From: Zhengitettix transpicula
Taxonomy: Eukaryota > Arthropoda > Insecta > Orthoptera > Tetrigidae
Length of the DNA stretch: 64,000 bases
Reading direction: 5' to 3'
NCBI GenBank assembly: GCA_037074705.1
Contig: CM073590.1
Coordinates: 236,208,101-236,272,100, forward strand
Shown: positions 12,126-24,365 of the stretch, in pieces
How the letters are laid out: each line of letters begins with the position of its first letter
Position numbering within the stretch: position 1 is the stretch's first letter
Notes under the pieces: generated by a model
Databases searched by the model: none
Told to the model about the DNA's origin: nothing
Seen by the model: the letters and a program-made list of their open reading frames with translations, nothing else
Position numbers and translations under genes: made by a program

Positions 12126-12629
12126 TAAAGGTTACTTTTATCTACTCCAGCGATGCATATATATATATTACAGACTACCACGTGCTCTTACTATGAAAAC
12201 CTTCTGAAAATACAAAATATTTTGGCTGTAAGACTTGTAATTTAGAAGCACGAACTATTATATTCCAGCACTCTGTGCCAAGAGCTCGGCGGAAAGACAA
12301 ACTATAATGAGCCAGCGGTTTGTTCCAATTTAATGCTTGGCGTCTTCTAAGATATGATGGAAGTAATTGCTCATTACAAACCAGATATGCTGTAAACTAA
12401 TGTAATGTTAGTTTTAATGAAATCAAAGTAGTAGAATGTTTTAACTTAAATTATTCTAAAGCGTCAGTGACGTACAGAGGAACTTGTTCAAATGGATGCT
12501 CGTGAAACGGAGAAAAAATTCAAAATGGCCTTAAATTTCGAAAAAATTTACCAATATTCATTCCTTAAAAAGTTAAATCTGTACCTCGCTTATATTACAT
12601 TCAAAATACTATAAATTTACCAACAGACT
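12126..12629. other. No gene seen
   Basis: Mixed AT-rich sequence without a recognisable frame or repeat. Confidence 0.5.
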
Positions 12630-13457
12630 GATTTGAATGTCTTTCTGTGTGTCCCAAATGCGTTTCTAAACCATTAATCCGATGGCGATGAAACCTTGGT
12701 GAGTTGTGCGCACTCTCGCGAAGATTTCCGTCGGCCTTTCGAAGCGACAGGAAACTCTCTGGGGATGAACGGTGGTGAAATTTAGAAACATTCCTGAACG
12801 GCCATGATTAGCGTCGAATAAAACGTTTATAGGGTAGCCGAATTTTATAGTGCTATTGAAGTGAGTAATTTTAACTCCAAAAGACAAGGAAGAGAAGCAC
12901 CCTTACAGTACGGGTGGTGATGGTAAATGTTTACATAAAAAAGAATGAAAAAAAAATTAATTGGTGTCGTTTCAGCAGTTATAGGAGTCGCTTAGTTTAA
13001 CTCTCGCATTAACCATTGTGGTTAAGGAAACTGTATCGTCCTGAATGTGGAGTTGGACGTGGTCGAAAAAAAAAGTTACCAGGAGTAGTTTTGACTGTCT
13101 TATGGTACAGGGTTATGTTTTGGTTTTATAAGGTTACCAGCTGCATTTTGGTCTCTGTATAGTTAACGATTATCTTCTCAGACTGATTTAATTCGGCGTC
13201 ATTTTTAGACATTCTTATTTTAGGTAGTATGAGAATTCCCGAGTGATTAAAGCACCGTCAGTCAGCATCCTAGTTTATTTTAAGTTAGATGCCGCGGGCT
13301 TAGGTCGGAGAGGGGAACGTAAATGGGTAAATACTCCAAAGACTGACGCTATTGATGTTGGTTAAATAAAATGTTTACCAGAGGCTATATTGTCGGATCA
13401 AATCCTTCTCCGAGATAATTAGAATAAATACCCGGGCAACGTCGGGCACTCAGCTAG
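12630..13457 (+). mobile_element. Helitron-like non-autonomous element
   Basis: The 5' part (CCCAAATGCGTTTCTAAACC, then CCGATGGCGATGAAACCTTGG) is of the type seen at the start of many insect Helitron-derived repeats. The 3' end is CCCGGGCAACGTCGGGC, a short hairpin, then ACTCAGCTAG at 13,457 followed by T. Helitrons characteristically end in a hairpin plus CTRR and insert before T. No helicase frame is present. Confidence 0.75.
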
Positions 13458-14407
13458 TTTCTTTATAAACATTCAAAATTACAGATATCAACTAAAATTC
13501 ATTATTATTACGTTTCTACGGTATAAGTGGGGACCGCTTCAGATTTTTTTTTATTATTAAAGATCATAGACGATGAAGGGCGAAGTTAAAACATTTCACT
13601 AAGATTGTTTTATAACATTTAAATTTTTTCGAATCATATGGAAGAAACATAGTTTATAATTTTAGCTATTATCAGTCACTTTCAATGTTTGTAAATAAAT
13701 ATTCTGAATGTTGACAAATTTTTACTACAGTTAATTTTCACTCGTGATTAATACTACAGACTACTGTATTAATTTTACAATTAGAATAGTACTCGAGAGA
13801 ATACACTGGAACTCGCCATTTATAATTGATCATTCAAAATTTTGCGGAAAAGCTCAAAATATCTGATTATTTTGCATTTTTTTATTATTTTAAGGTTTTA
13901 AATCTCTTTAAGCACGTGCATTGCTTTAATAGATAATTCAAGGGACCGAGAAAAATCTTAGAACTCTCCATGAATTATAATTATAAACATTCTAATAATT
14001 TAAATGACACTGTAATACATTTATATGAGTTGTGGAATGATGCCTTTAATTCCAAAAGCATTTTAAAATTTTCTCAAATTGCGTATGAAACCGATTTCAT
14101 TGACCTCGAACGAGTTCCATGTAAGAAATGGTTTTTCTTTCATACAATAACTCAAACTCTGATCTTTAAAACCATGTATATCAATGAGTTATTAATCTCA
14201 GGTAATTATTGTTATTAAAAGGAGTTTCCTGCAACGGTCTGGAATTGCTTTATCAGACACTGACGTGTGATGTAACAAGAGACAAGAGTTGGCTGGGAAT
14301 AACAAAGAAGTTGGTTAGTCTCCAAAACTTGTTAAGGTGACGTCATCAATTACGTCAGCTCACAGCCCGTAAACTACAGGAATTAGTCCACCCACAGTTA
14401 AGCATAA

Positions 14408-14408
<1 letters not shown>
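13458..14408. other. AT-rich stretch, no gene seen
   Basis: An 82-codon plus frame at 13970-14218 is almost entirely AT-ending codons and unrecognised; I regard it as chance. Confidence 0.5.

Positions 14409-14450
<42 letters not shown>
14409..14450. repeat. (TA)n microsatellite
   Basis: Uninterrupted TA run ending in TATTATATAAA. Confidence 0.95.
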
Positions 14451-14453
<3 letters not shown>

Positions 14454-14540
14454 AATGATGCACAACACTTAAGAAATTAAATGATAATTACAATAATTAT
14501 TATATGTATATATAATTGAATCATATATTGATCTATGAAA

Positions 14541-14774
14541 CCCAAATGCCCGACCTACCTGATGAAGGTTTTTATATGGTTGTCCTAAATTACTTTTAGG
14601 CGAATTGTCGGGTAGGATCCTTAAACAATAGCCCGGGGGCCCTAGTTAACCCTTGGCTACCTTTCTCTACCTTTCCTCATCCACCCTTTCAAATACCTTC
14701 CCTATGCTATAAGAGGGGAGTTGCCACTACGTAGATTACCCTATACATAGGCTGTCTACACCCACCAAAAAAAA
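14541..14774 (+). repeat. PSR copy, 5'-truncated, alternative 3' end
   Basis: It starts at CCCAAATGCCCGACCTACC and keeps the rest to the 3' end. The terminus is GGCTGTCTACACCCACC plus an A-run, unlike the TTGCCCTA end of most copies, and it has ATGCTATAAGAGGGG in place of ATGCTATTAAAGGGG. These mark a distinct 3' subfamily. Confidence 0.9.
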
Positions 14775-14800
14775 TCGTATTGCTGGCTAAATATTCCAAA

Positions 14801-14851
14801 TGTACATACATACATACACACACACTCTCTCTCTCTCTCACACACACACAA

Positions 14852-14885
<34 letters not shown>

Positions 14886-14893
14886 ATAATAAT
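14801..14893. repeat. Compound microsatellite
   Basis: ACAT, (CA)n, (CT)n, (CA)n, (TA)n and (TAA)n runs in succession. Confidence 0.9.
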
Positions 14894-16583
14894 TTCTGCT
14901 GTTTTCAAAGGCATTTTATCCGTAAATGTCCATTGCTTCTTTTCTGCATCGAGTTTCCAATTCTACGTCCCCTGTAAGTATACTGCTGAGCAATACGCGT
15001 GGATCAATTCAGATCGTGTTACTGAAAGTGCGCAAATTTACTCTCAGAAGACGATATCCTGTATCACATTCACATCCCATTTTACAATTTAAGAGGCGAA
15101 ATAGTATTGCTGAAGCCGAAATAGTTAATTCATTGAATCTAAACTCTAAAATCTTCCAATATTGAATTATCAATGTCCGTCTGGGAAGACTTTCCACTTA
15201 AAATTGTACCAATGCTGAGTTCTCATCTACGTGAACGGCTCGCGGATTAGAATATTGACTGAGCGATTTTATATACAACCGTCAGAGGAGAGCAACGTTT
15301 GCTTAGCCAACTGACTAATGTCGTCCTCGAAGAAGAGTAATGTTATTGCGTTTGCCGAAGTTCCGGAAACTGAGAGTCGTTTTTAGTTGAAAGACGTTAC
15401 TTAACCGCTTCTACATAATTATTTATAATCTCTAAGTATATAACCCACTGTGATGCAGAAAAATAATTTTCCAAACACTTCATCTACAACACTGGAAACT
15501 GTTATTCTTATATGAAAAATATAAAAGATTTCGATGGTTATGACTGTCGATATCCACCTCTTAAGACATGAATTCACCTGTGAACCATACGACGCCTCAC
15601 GAAATAGTAATTCCCTGAATATATTACTTGAAAAAATTAAAAAACTGGAACACATTTATGTTCCATAACTGTAACAAAATATAAAAAGTTATATTGAATA
15701 TTTTTTCTTAAGAACAATAATAAATAAAATTATCAATTTAAATTTAAGTGACGGATTACATTATAAAGATATTGCCTTACTATACGACAAAATAATTAAG
15801 TTTAATGAAAAATTGTAATTTATCGCTATAAAAAAATTCTCAGAAACTTTACGCTTTACACTTTTAATTAAACACATAATTCTGCTTTTGGTATATTTCG
15901 ATTTTTTATTATTTATTTTATTACTTATTCTTCATATTGTTCGTAATAAAAGGTTTTTTTCCCATAAACCAGAGTCTTTATGGTTTTTATATTAGTTACA
16001 GGTAGAAATAACTATTGTGTTAATGATAAACCTCGTTTTTAATATCAGAGCTTTGCCGGCATGAGAATTTTATTCTTAATTGTGATTGAAATTCTTTGTA
16101 ATTAACGATCATTGATTACACTTTATTTGTAATTTTTTTAGAACGATTCCACTAATTTAAAAAAATATATATATTTAAAAGAAATAAATGATAGAAAATT
16201 ATCTGACATATTAATGACTTAGGAGTCGAAAGAATTAAGTTTAATGAATAATACGTATTATTTTCACATAAAAGTTTAAAAAGATTAAAGATGTTTCGTT
16301 CTAAAATTAAGACCGCTTCAGGTGATGGCAATGATGAAGTAGGAAATATTTAAAATATATTCCTATTGATGCAGAACATCATGTTGAATATTCTATATTA
16401 ATGTTGCGACATCAAGAATAATAATATTAATTTTAGATAATAAAAAAATTATTATTTTATCTCAACATACATTAATTATTCAGAATAAGAATTCTACAAC
16501 AAATTGGATTTAGAATGAAATCTCATGCGTAGTCACGTCTCCTAAACTTTAGTATTTTTCAGTCCTTTATTCCATATTATTTT
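14894..16583. other. No gene confirmed
   Basis: A 79-codon plus frame (14926-15165) overlaps CCCCTGTAAGTATAC, a good donor-like site at about 14971, but matches no protein I know. The stretch after 15.4 kb is AT-rich simple sequence. Confidence 0.4.
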
Positions 16584-17062
16584 AGAGAGCTCTGGAGGAG
16601 GCTCCATTTGGGGATGCCTTCTCGTCTCTCTGGTTTTTTAACTAAGGTTACCACATGCCGAGGCACCTCGGCCTGTTTTAAGAGGTGTATGTTCTGGGAT
16701 CGAAGACGGTAAGAGTTGTCCGCTATTCCTATCGGAATAGTCGGCCAACTGCCTCCTAAACTGGTCAAGGCACGGCGAGGGGAAAGTTGCGACCCCACAG
16801 CAAACCCCTCTCCCACCATCGGAAGGGCGTGGGACAAGTATCAAATTCCCAACATACCTGATGCAGGTTTTTATATGGTTTTCCTGTATCTCCTTTAGGC
16901 GAATTGCCGGGTAGGATCCTTAAACCATAGCCCGGGGGCCCTAGTTAACCCTTGGATACCTTCCTCTACCTTTCCGCATTCCCCATTTCACTCCTTTTCC
17001 TATGCTATAAGAGGGGAGTTGCCACTATGTGGATTACCCTATACATAGCCTGGCTACACCTA
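16584..17062 (+). repeat. PSR copy, second subfamily
   Basis: It begins in the head at AGAGAGCTCTGGAGGAGGC and ends CATAGCCTGGCTACACC with no A-tail. It carries the subfamily features CTATTCCTATCGGAATAG, GGTCAAGGCACGGCG and ATGCTATAAGAGGGG. The hairpin loop differs from the other subfamily while the stem is kept. Confidence 0.92.
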
Positions 17063-18715
17063 CATATTATTTTACGTTTTACCCCTTTTTAAAATGTTTT
17101 ACCTGTCTTAACACATCAATAGCTAACGGGGCTGACTAACAGTCCCGAGAGAATTAACTCACTTGTTCGTCACTGGGACAAATAAGATTATCTAATCCTT
17201 GACACGATCTGTTCAAATCACACGGAACGATTCAGTGCCAAGTGAATGCGTATTCTGTGGAATAATTGATCAGGCCGCAGTTCATGGACTAAATTCTTTT
17301 ATATCTATTACATAACCTACGATAAATATTTACTAATAATTTTTCGAATATTCTGTTCGAAATATTTACCTTTTTTATTCATACATCTTATATATAGGGG
17401 TACGAATTCATTCATAGGAGTTTTTTTTCTCGAAATAGCGCAAAGAGTGTCCCAGAGGTCCGACGCTCGAAGCCTTGGAGAGCCAATTAAAGTAATTGGT
17501 TGCCTCAGCCACAACGATCGTTCGTTCTGAAATACTGATTTTTCCCTCCCTTAATTCGGCTCTCGGTAAAAATACTTCCGATTCCGCAAAAAAAGAGAAG
17601 AACAACTTTGAAATTTGTGAAATGTTCATTGTTATAGTCACGGACCTAATTGAAAAATTGATGGTTTCATACGGCCTCGATTTTCCAGTGACTTAATGGT
17701 TTCGTGAAAATTGAGTAATTATACTTAAAATAACATTCATACGCAGATATAATAACAAGATCAATTACGTTTGAAACCTTATACAGGAATCAACTATTTA
17801 TTTTTCATTTATATATGGACTAAATATCACAAGGGAAGACAAATAACAATATATCATATTTTTATATATCATTTTACACAATAAATGACCCTCTTAGAAT
17901 GTTTTCGATTATTTTACCATTTAAAAGATTATTCTAAACGTTTACGGTGATTTATATTAACATACAGAATTATGCTAAATTAAGTTAAATGAAGAACGAA
18001 TGGAGTGTTAAATTACATTTAAGAAATACTGCTTTAGATTATACCACATAAATAAGGAGGAATTAATTTAAGTAACAATCTTCAATTTTCAAAAAATTCA
18101 AAAGAACTTTAAAAACACTTAATTTTGTAAATATTTATAAAAAACATGGAGCAGAGTAAAATAGATTATAAATAGTATAACATTCAGTAGTAAAATGGTT
18201 GTTGGTTAGTAACAAGACAGGGGAAACTTTGTAGTGTTTAATAAATACTGCAGATGAGCACGAAAATAATAGAACCAAACCACAGGAAAATATAAAGCAG
18301 GTATCGTAGAGATAAAGATGCTTAAAATAAAAATTTGTGAATATATACTTGTCAGGATGTGAAGAAACTCTATTAGGGAGCAGAAGTGATAGAAAATAGA
18401 CCATAATAATATAAATAGGTAATGAATAATTTTTACATACATTTTAAGACGATTTCAACCAGAAAGATAAGGCGAACATTACCAGACTACAAAGACGACT
18501 GTGAAATGGTGTTATGCATGTAATTTAAAAGAACAATAGTTGATATAAATGAAAGTGATTCTGTTTATTTAAATATATTATTTAAATAAATTGCTATAAT
18601 CTTTTTTTATATCGAATAAAACTATAATTATCTTCCTCAATAAGGATTTTTTAAACAAAAATTTTTGAACAGAAATTATTTTTTCAACAGACAAGGAAAC
18701 CGGAACAAGCCTACG
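17063..18715. other. No gene seen
   Basis: AT-rich with a few short chance frames. The region around 17,420-17,690 is less AT-rich but no family is recognised. Confidence 0.5.
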
Positions 18716-19483
18716 AAATTTCCTGAAAATAAATTAATTTATATAATATTAATTTTTGGAAGATTTAAATAGAAAATCCTGGCATCATAAGTTAAATGTA
18801 TTTAAAAATAATTTTGAACAACAAATGTTAGTAAAAAAATTTTCAATGTACTTTCTTAAAATATTAAATCCATTAAACTTCACTACTAGGAGCAAATGTT
18901 TGCTCTTACATTAATACTGACGGTAGAATATATCTTATTTTTTATTAATTAATGTACACCTGACCACGTCTCAAATTAGAAACGAAACGTTGGACGTAAT
19001 AATATATTTATTTAAATTATTTAATAAATTTATTTATGTAATATTAATTATTGGAAGATTTAAATGAAAAATCCTGGTACATTAATTTAAATCATTTAAA
19101 GATAATTTAATACAACTAATGTTTCTAAAAAATGTTTCAATATGTTTTATTTAAATTTTAAATCCATAGTACTGCACTATTAGGAATACATTTTTGTTCT
19201 TACATTAATTATTAAGGTAGTATATATCTTTTTTTAATTAATTAATGTACACCTGACCACGTCTCAAATTAGAAACGAAACGTTGGACTTAATTATAATC
19301 TATTAAAATTATTTTATACATTTATTTGTATAATATTAATTATTGGATGGTTTAAATTGAAAATCCTGGCACATGAATTTAAGATAATTTTAAAGAACAA
19401 ATGTTAGTAAAAAATTTTTCAATGTATTTTCCTAAAATATTAAATCCATAATACTTCCCCACTAGGAATATTTGAAAAATTAA
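18716..19483 (+). repeat. Tandem repeat array, period about 293 bp
   Basis: The block ATTAATT(T/A)TTGGAAGATT...AAATCCTGG recurs with its GGA at 18758, 19053 and 19345, giving periods of 295 and 292 bases. Two units are complete and the third is partial. Each unit boundary carries GTACACCTGACCACGTCTC followed by GAAACGAAACGTTGGAC, a hammerhead-like arrangement in which GTCTC can pair imperfectly with GAAAC. The array runs straight into an inverted copy of the same sequence. Confidence 0.85.
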
Positions 19484-19878
19484 TTTGCAAAAAAATATAT
19501 AAATAATATTATTATTACGTTTCGTTTCTAATTTGAGACGTGGTCAGGTGTACATTAATTAATAAAAAATAAGATATATTCTACCGTCAGTCTTAATGAA
19601 AGAGCAAACATTTGCTCCTAGTAGTGAAGTATTATGAATTTAATATTTTAAGAAAATACATTGAAATACTTTTTACGTACATTTGTTGTTCAAAATTATT
19701 TTAAAGACATTTAACTTATGATGCCAGGATTTTCTATTTAAATCTTCAAAAATTCATGTTCTTACATTAATAATTAAGGTCACACATAACTATTTTTTAT
19801 TAATTAATGTACACCTGACCAAGTCTCAAATTAGGAACGGAACGTCGTAATAATATTATTTATAATTTTTTTTGCAAA
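19484..19878. repeat. Foldback element with ~90-bp terminal inverted repeats
   Basis: The left arm begins TTTGCAAAAAAATATAT and the right arm ends in its complement ATTTTTTTTGCAAA. The arms also carry inverted CGTTTC...GACGTGGTCAGGTG and CACCTGACCAAGTC...GAACG. The interior is the same unit as the adjacent tandem array, including CCAGGATTTTCTATTTAAATC in reverse orientation. It lacks coding capacity. Confidence 0.85.
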
Positions 19879-20052
19879 TACATTTTTCAAATATTCCAAA
19901 TTACAGTCTGTCGTTTATATCACAGGCCTTTAAAACCTGGGAAACTATTTTATTTACCATTCGTATTTCGAGGGAAAACAAGACCATTGAACAGAGTCCA
20001 CTCGCAACCGAAACATTATGTTTTTTTTAAATATTGAGGGTGAAATTCTTTT

Positions 20053-20364
20053 CCAAGGCATGGCGAGGGGTAAGCTGCGTCCCCACAGCAAACTCCTCTC
20101 CCGTCATCGGAAGGGCGTGGGACAAGTACCAAATGCCCGACCTACCCGATGCAGGTTTTTCTAGGGTTTTCCCTGCATTTCTTTAGGCGAATGCCGGGTA
20201 GGATCCTTAAACCATAGCCCGGGGGCCCTAGTTAACCCTTGGCTACCTTCCACTACCCTTCCGCATCCCCCCCTTTCAAGTCCCTTCCTATGCTATTAAA
20301 GGGGAGTTGCCCATAGTGGATTACCCTCATGTAGCCTGTTGCCCGAAAAAAAAAAAAAAAAAAA
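20053..20364 (+). repeat. PSR copy, 5'-truncated, long A-tail
   Basis: It starts at CCAAGGCATGGCGAGG and runs to a GCCCG junction followed by about 19 A. The nested hairpin is perfect here: CCTACCCG (20141-20148) with CGGGTAGG (20195-20202), and ATGCAGG (20149-20155) with CCTGCAT (20172-20178). Confidence 0.93.
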
Positions 20365-20423
20365 CTTTTTCGCTACACTAAGGAGAATGATATGCTTAAA
20401 TTTCTCAAATAGGCTTCTTTAAT

Positions 20424-20455
<32 letters not shown>
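20424..20455. repeat. (TAA)n microsatellite
   Basis: About ten TAA/AAT units shortly after a PSR A-tail. Confidence 0.9.
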
Positions 20456-22087
20456 TTTAAAAGGGTTTTATTTCAACATTTGGATTCAAGTTTCCAGACT
20501 TTTGTATGGAATCCTGTCCGGGTTATAGTAAAGTTTTCTAAATTTCCAGTCATGTCAGGAAACTGAAAGATCATCCCCAAATGTAATAGAAGTTCATTAT
20601 AACTTCGCTTAATCCTTGAATCCTGTATCTGTGTTGCCATTAATTGCCTGGACACTCAGGCTTGCTCACTAAAGTCCTTAGTCTCAACCTTTATTTTCCG
20701 CCATTATTTGATGACAATCGTGTCAACGCTACGACCAACTGAAAATTTAGAGCGTTGTAAATTGAGCGTTTCTTGCGCTGGTGGATTGCAATGTTTGGTG
20801 GCTGAAAGAGGCGGCGCACGCGAGACCGCGAATAATAGCGACGGTCGTGAGCTTTCACGCCGCTCCACCTCAGTCAATAAATCGATGTGACGGTCAAAAC
20901 CGACGCTAACATTCACTTACCCACTTTCCTAGCTTCTGGGGATCATGGGGAGGGGGCGGAAGGGAAGTCGTTTCAGACACTAAAGACTGCATGACGGTCC
21001 CCACAGACCGCTCAGACGTCCAACTCGAACGTCCTCATCAGTGAAAACGAAACAGAATTGCCGCGAAAGTGACGTCATTGTCTCGTAACTTAAAAACTGG
21101 AAATAAAATTGCGGGGGTTGTTAGGAAAGTTCTCGGCCTGACATAGAGCTGGGACTAGAGGGCACAAGTGGCTATATGAAGATAAAATATTTTCATATAT
21201 ATGACTATACAAAATTAATTGCTTGATTGCTGAAATGAACAGTGAACACCCCATAAATTAGAATCGTGAATTAAATACATATTTACAGGACGCCTTCACA
21301 GCAATAAAAGATAAGATAGGGCCAAATATAATAAATATTAACAGTTATTTTGAACGCTGAGGAAGTGGTGAATTAAATTCCATCGTGGTAGAACCTTATT
21401 TTTGGACCGCACAAATTTGTAATTTTACGACCGATTATAGATACGTGAGATAGTCAAATACATTTATTTTTAGAGGATAGAAACAAGTATTTCAGACCAA
21501 CCAGTTACTTTTTTTTCCCCCTCTGACAAATACAATACAGTCGCTAACATTTCTTCAGCTGCGGCCGCTTACTCCGGGAATTTCTTCAACATGCACCGTC
21601 CTTTCCAGATTTAACTCCAAGCTATTAATTCCAGTTCGCGATTCTAAAGAAAATGGCGTGCTGAACGAAGATTTGTTTCGAAAGAAAAAAAAAGAAGTCA
21701 TAGCTGAGATAAACGCTTCTTTCGCGGAGTTTAGGAAAACGGTTTTATAATAATACAGAAAATAGAAAAGCGGTGAACTGAATGTTTCAAGATAAATTAA
21801 ACGACAATATATATAAAAAACTATTTTATTCAACTACGTTGCAGCACATTTTTGTTAAAAGTACAAAAATGTACAGAAGCGTCGTTTAATAAAATATGTA
21901 CCATATAAAATGTCTGAAGTAATGGTCGTTTTAAGTGTATTAATTTTAAAGTACAACAAGTTGAAAAATATAATAGAAACTGGTGCGAAATAATTATTTT
22001 CTTTCTCATGCTAAAAACACTTTCAGAGCAACTCCTCGCTGAAAACAAAGAAAGGGCAAAGAATTTAACTGTCAGTGAGGAAATTTC
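20456..22087. other. No gene confirmed; CpG-richer patch 20.69-21.1 kb
   Basis: At 20,690-21,100 the sequence is markedly less AT-rich and CpG-containing. It has short frames on both strands (20704-20916 minus, 20708-20890 plus), neither recognisable. The remainder is AT-rich. Confidence 0.4.
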
Positions 22088-22173
22088 CACCCTTCCGCAT
22101 CCCCTCTTTCAAATCCCTTCCTATGCTATTAAAGAGGAGTTACTACTACGTGGATTACTCTCATGTAATCCGT
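22088..22173 (+). repeat. PSR 3'-end fragment
   Basis: CACCCTTCCGCATCCCC through ATGCTATTAAAGAGGAG to CTCTCATGTAAT. Only the last ~85 bases of the family are present, diverged, with no A-tail. Confidence 0.85.
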
Positions 22174-22368
22174 CAATCTGACAAACAAAATATATGTTTT
22201 TTCAATGCATTTTATCTTAAAGAACCTCCAATGATCTCAGTTCAAAAACCAGGTATAGCGCGACGCAATCTTGGAAAGAATCACTAAAAATATCTTTCAT
22301 TACATTCTCAGATCCCCCTGGTACCTTAAATAAATTATAAGAGAGTGTACACAAACACACACACATAT

Positions 22369-23993
22369 TGTAGCGCGATAGTTTTATTATTGACATATAT
22401 ATTGTAGTAATTGGTAATTAAGACATTGTGCTAATTGGAAAGTTGGTTTGTAGAGGACTCATTATTAGTGGATATAGAGTGGACGCCGCAACAAGGCGGC
22501 AAGGCAAAGAAAGTATTGTTGTCGATCCGCTGAGAATTTTACGCGCTCAAAATTTACGAGACGAGGAGTCAGTCGGGCATAGAACAGCGAGGTGTAAAGA
22601 CCAGAAAATTCATGTTATAAGAAGTTTTGCAGTCGGGCAGCGGACCGCAAATAGAACAGTTTGATAGCAGTTACAAACATGCTCTAAAATATTGAAAAGT
22701 AAAGCAATCTTCAGTCGGGAAGGAGAGAGTGAAACTAATGTTGTAATCGGTGGCCGAGCATAAATTCAACCTGCTGGCCATAGACAAACCAAGGAAGTAC
22801 ATTTCCAACTAAAGTCACGAGATCTGCAAATCCAGGTTGCAGCAAAGCATCGAGAATCTACCAATTTAAGTTAAACCAACCAACAAACCACGCCAATTAG
22901 AATTTGTTGACATTTAGAGTCTGTGAGTACTAGAATCAGTGATATCCCCAAATTTTATGCACGAAAAACCTAAAATGAGACCTGGGCGGCCGTAAGTAGA
23001 AAAACTTTAAAATCATATTGTAACCCGTTTTTAAAAGATAAAAGTCAGATCGTTCTTTAATTTTAATTATTTAATTATCGATAAATGAGATCGTTAATTC
23101 CTGATGAAATTTAAAACTGTTTAAATTCAATCTGTAGTATTATTTCTTCCACAACAAATTTCGTCTATGTTTCAGACGCATTAACTACCATAAAAGGTAA
23201 ATGTAATTTTGATTGTATAAATTCACCCATTTATCAAACCCAGTTTAAGACCCTGAGATCCCAAATATTATTGTGTATTTAAAATTGTTAATAAATATTG
23301 TTTGTAGTTTTCCCTTAATAATCTTTTTATTTTAAAAGACGCCCTTATTTTATTATTACAAAATATATATATATGTTTTATTATAATATAATTATATTTT
23401 AGCAAGGGTTGAGAGTTTGGTAAGTTGTAATTTGAGCAGGCGCCGCCGAGACGGGGAGATAATCCCTTCAGTCTGGAATTGGACACGTATGATGTGGACC
23501 CTCGGACGTTACCTGGACTGTCGCACCACCGTGGGAAAGGTTCGCTGAAAATCCCAGAAATTTGAGTTAACACGTGACTGCCTGAACCAATGACATTTCT
23601 TGGTTCAGGAAAGATCGATCCAAAGATGATCGAGACGATCGATTTTTGACATCCAGCGAGGGGCATGAAAAAGAAAAGTTGAGACACAGAAGGACAAACC
23701 GTCGCCAGCGACGGACGTGCAGCCCCCAACTTGCAGTTTCGAGAGGACCCGGAGAGATCGAGGGTGTCACACGATAACTGCCAGATATCAACGAAGGTAA
23801 GTGCCACGTATCTTAATCCTTGACGCGCCTGGGGGAATTACCGTAGACCATGTTCAACTGAGGTTAAGGGATCAGATTGTTTTGTCAGGCTAACTGAACA
23901 CTATTTATTTATTTTTTGTCCATGTTCAGATAATTAATTAATAAATTCTGTAAAATATCCTCTTAATTTATCATTTAAAAACCTACCACTACA
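22369..23993. mobile_element. Possible solo LTR (tentative)
   Basis: The segment opens TGTAGCGCG and closes CCACTACA, so TGTAG and CTACA form a five-base inverted terminus of the TG...CA type. ATAT sits on both outer sides as a possible 4-base target duplication, although the flanks are AT-repetitive and this could be chance. The interior lacks coding and includes a CpG-rich part (23,400-23,830). No second LTR was found. Confidence 0.25.
23401..23796 (+). other. GC-richer block ending at a strong splice donor
   Basis: Base composition rises sharply here and the block ends GAAG|GTAAGT at 23797, a near-perfect 5' splice site. It might be a non-coding exon, or part of an LTR leader. The longest frame of the window (179 codons, minus strand, 23268-23807) overlaps it, but its C-terminal third is translated AT simple sequence and it matches nothing, so I do not call it a gene. 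Confidence 0.3.

Positions 23994-23997
<4 letters not shown>

Positions 23998-24028
<31 letters not shown>
23998..24028. repeat. (TA)n microsatellite
   Basis: TA run following the CACTACA terminus. Confidence 0.85.
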
Positions 24029-24209
24029 CACACTATTTTATTCTCTGTCCTCGTGATTACTTCCAGGGCGTCGTGAAGGTACATAATAGAAAATGTAGTG
24101 ATTGAGATCGTTTGAATTTAGTTTACTGTCTAGAATATTGGAATAATTATATATAACTATAATATGACTATATTCGGACTATTGAGAAAACTAATAAATA
24201 TGTAAACAT

Positions 24210-24365
24210 CAGAAAAAAAATTATTAATGTAAAATTTAAAAAGTTTCGCCACTTATTTTGTGACATAATCAGGTTTAAGTTTTTTTTTAAAAAAAAAATT
24301 GGTAGATCTCTGTCATGGCTATTTTTTTCGAAAAATAATTTTACATTAATAAATTATTTTTTCTG
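24210..24365. mobile_element. Small inverted-repeat element (MITE-like)
   Basis: CAGAAAAAAAATTATTAATG at the left is matched by an inverted CATTAATAAATTATTTTTTCTG at the right, about 26 bases each. Inside, the minus strand reads CTGATTATGTCAC, seven-base loop, GTGGCGAAAC. GTCAC and GTGGC form a five-pair hairpin (one wobble) between CTGA and GAAAC, as in a hammerhead core. The same termini occur, more diverged, at 56.56-56.83 kb. Confidence 0.7.

Noticed and set aside
17196..17315. 39-codon frame with ECVFC zinc-finger-like spacing
   Set aside because: Too short, one CxxC only, no flanking splice sites or second half of a finger.
23268..23807. Longest frame of the window (179 codons, minus strand)
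   Set aside because: Its last third is translated AT-rich simple sequence and it has no recognisable domain; a GC-rich non-coding block explains the length.
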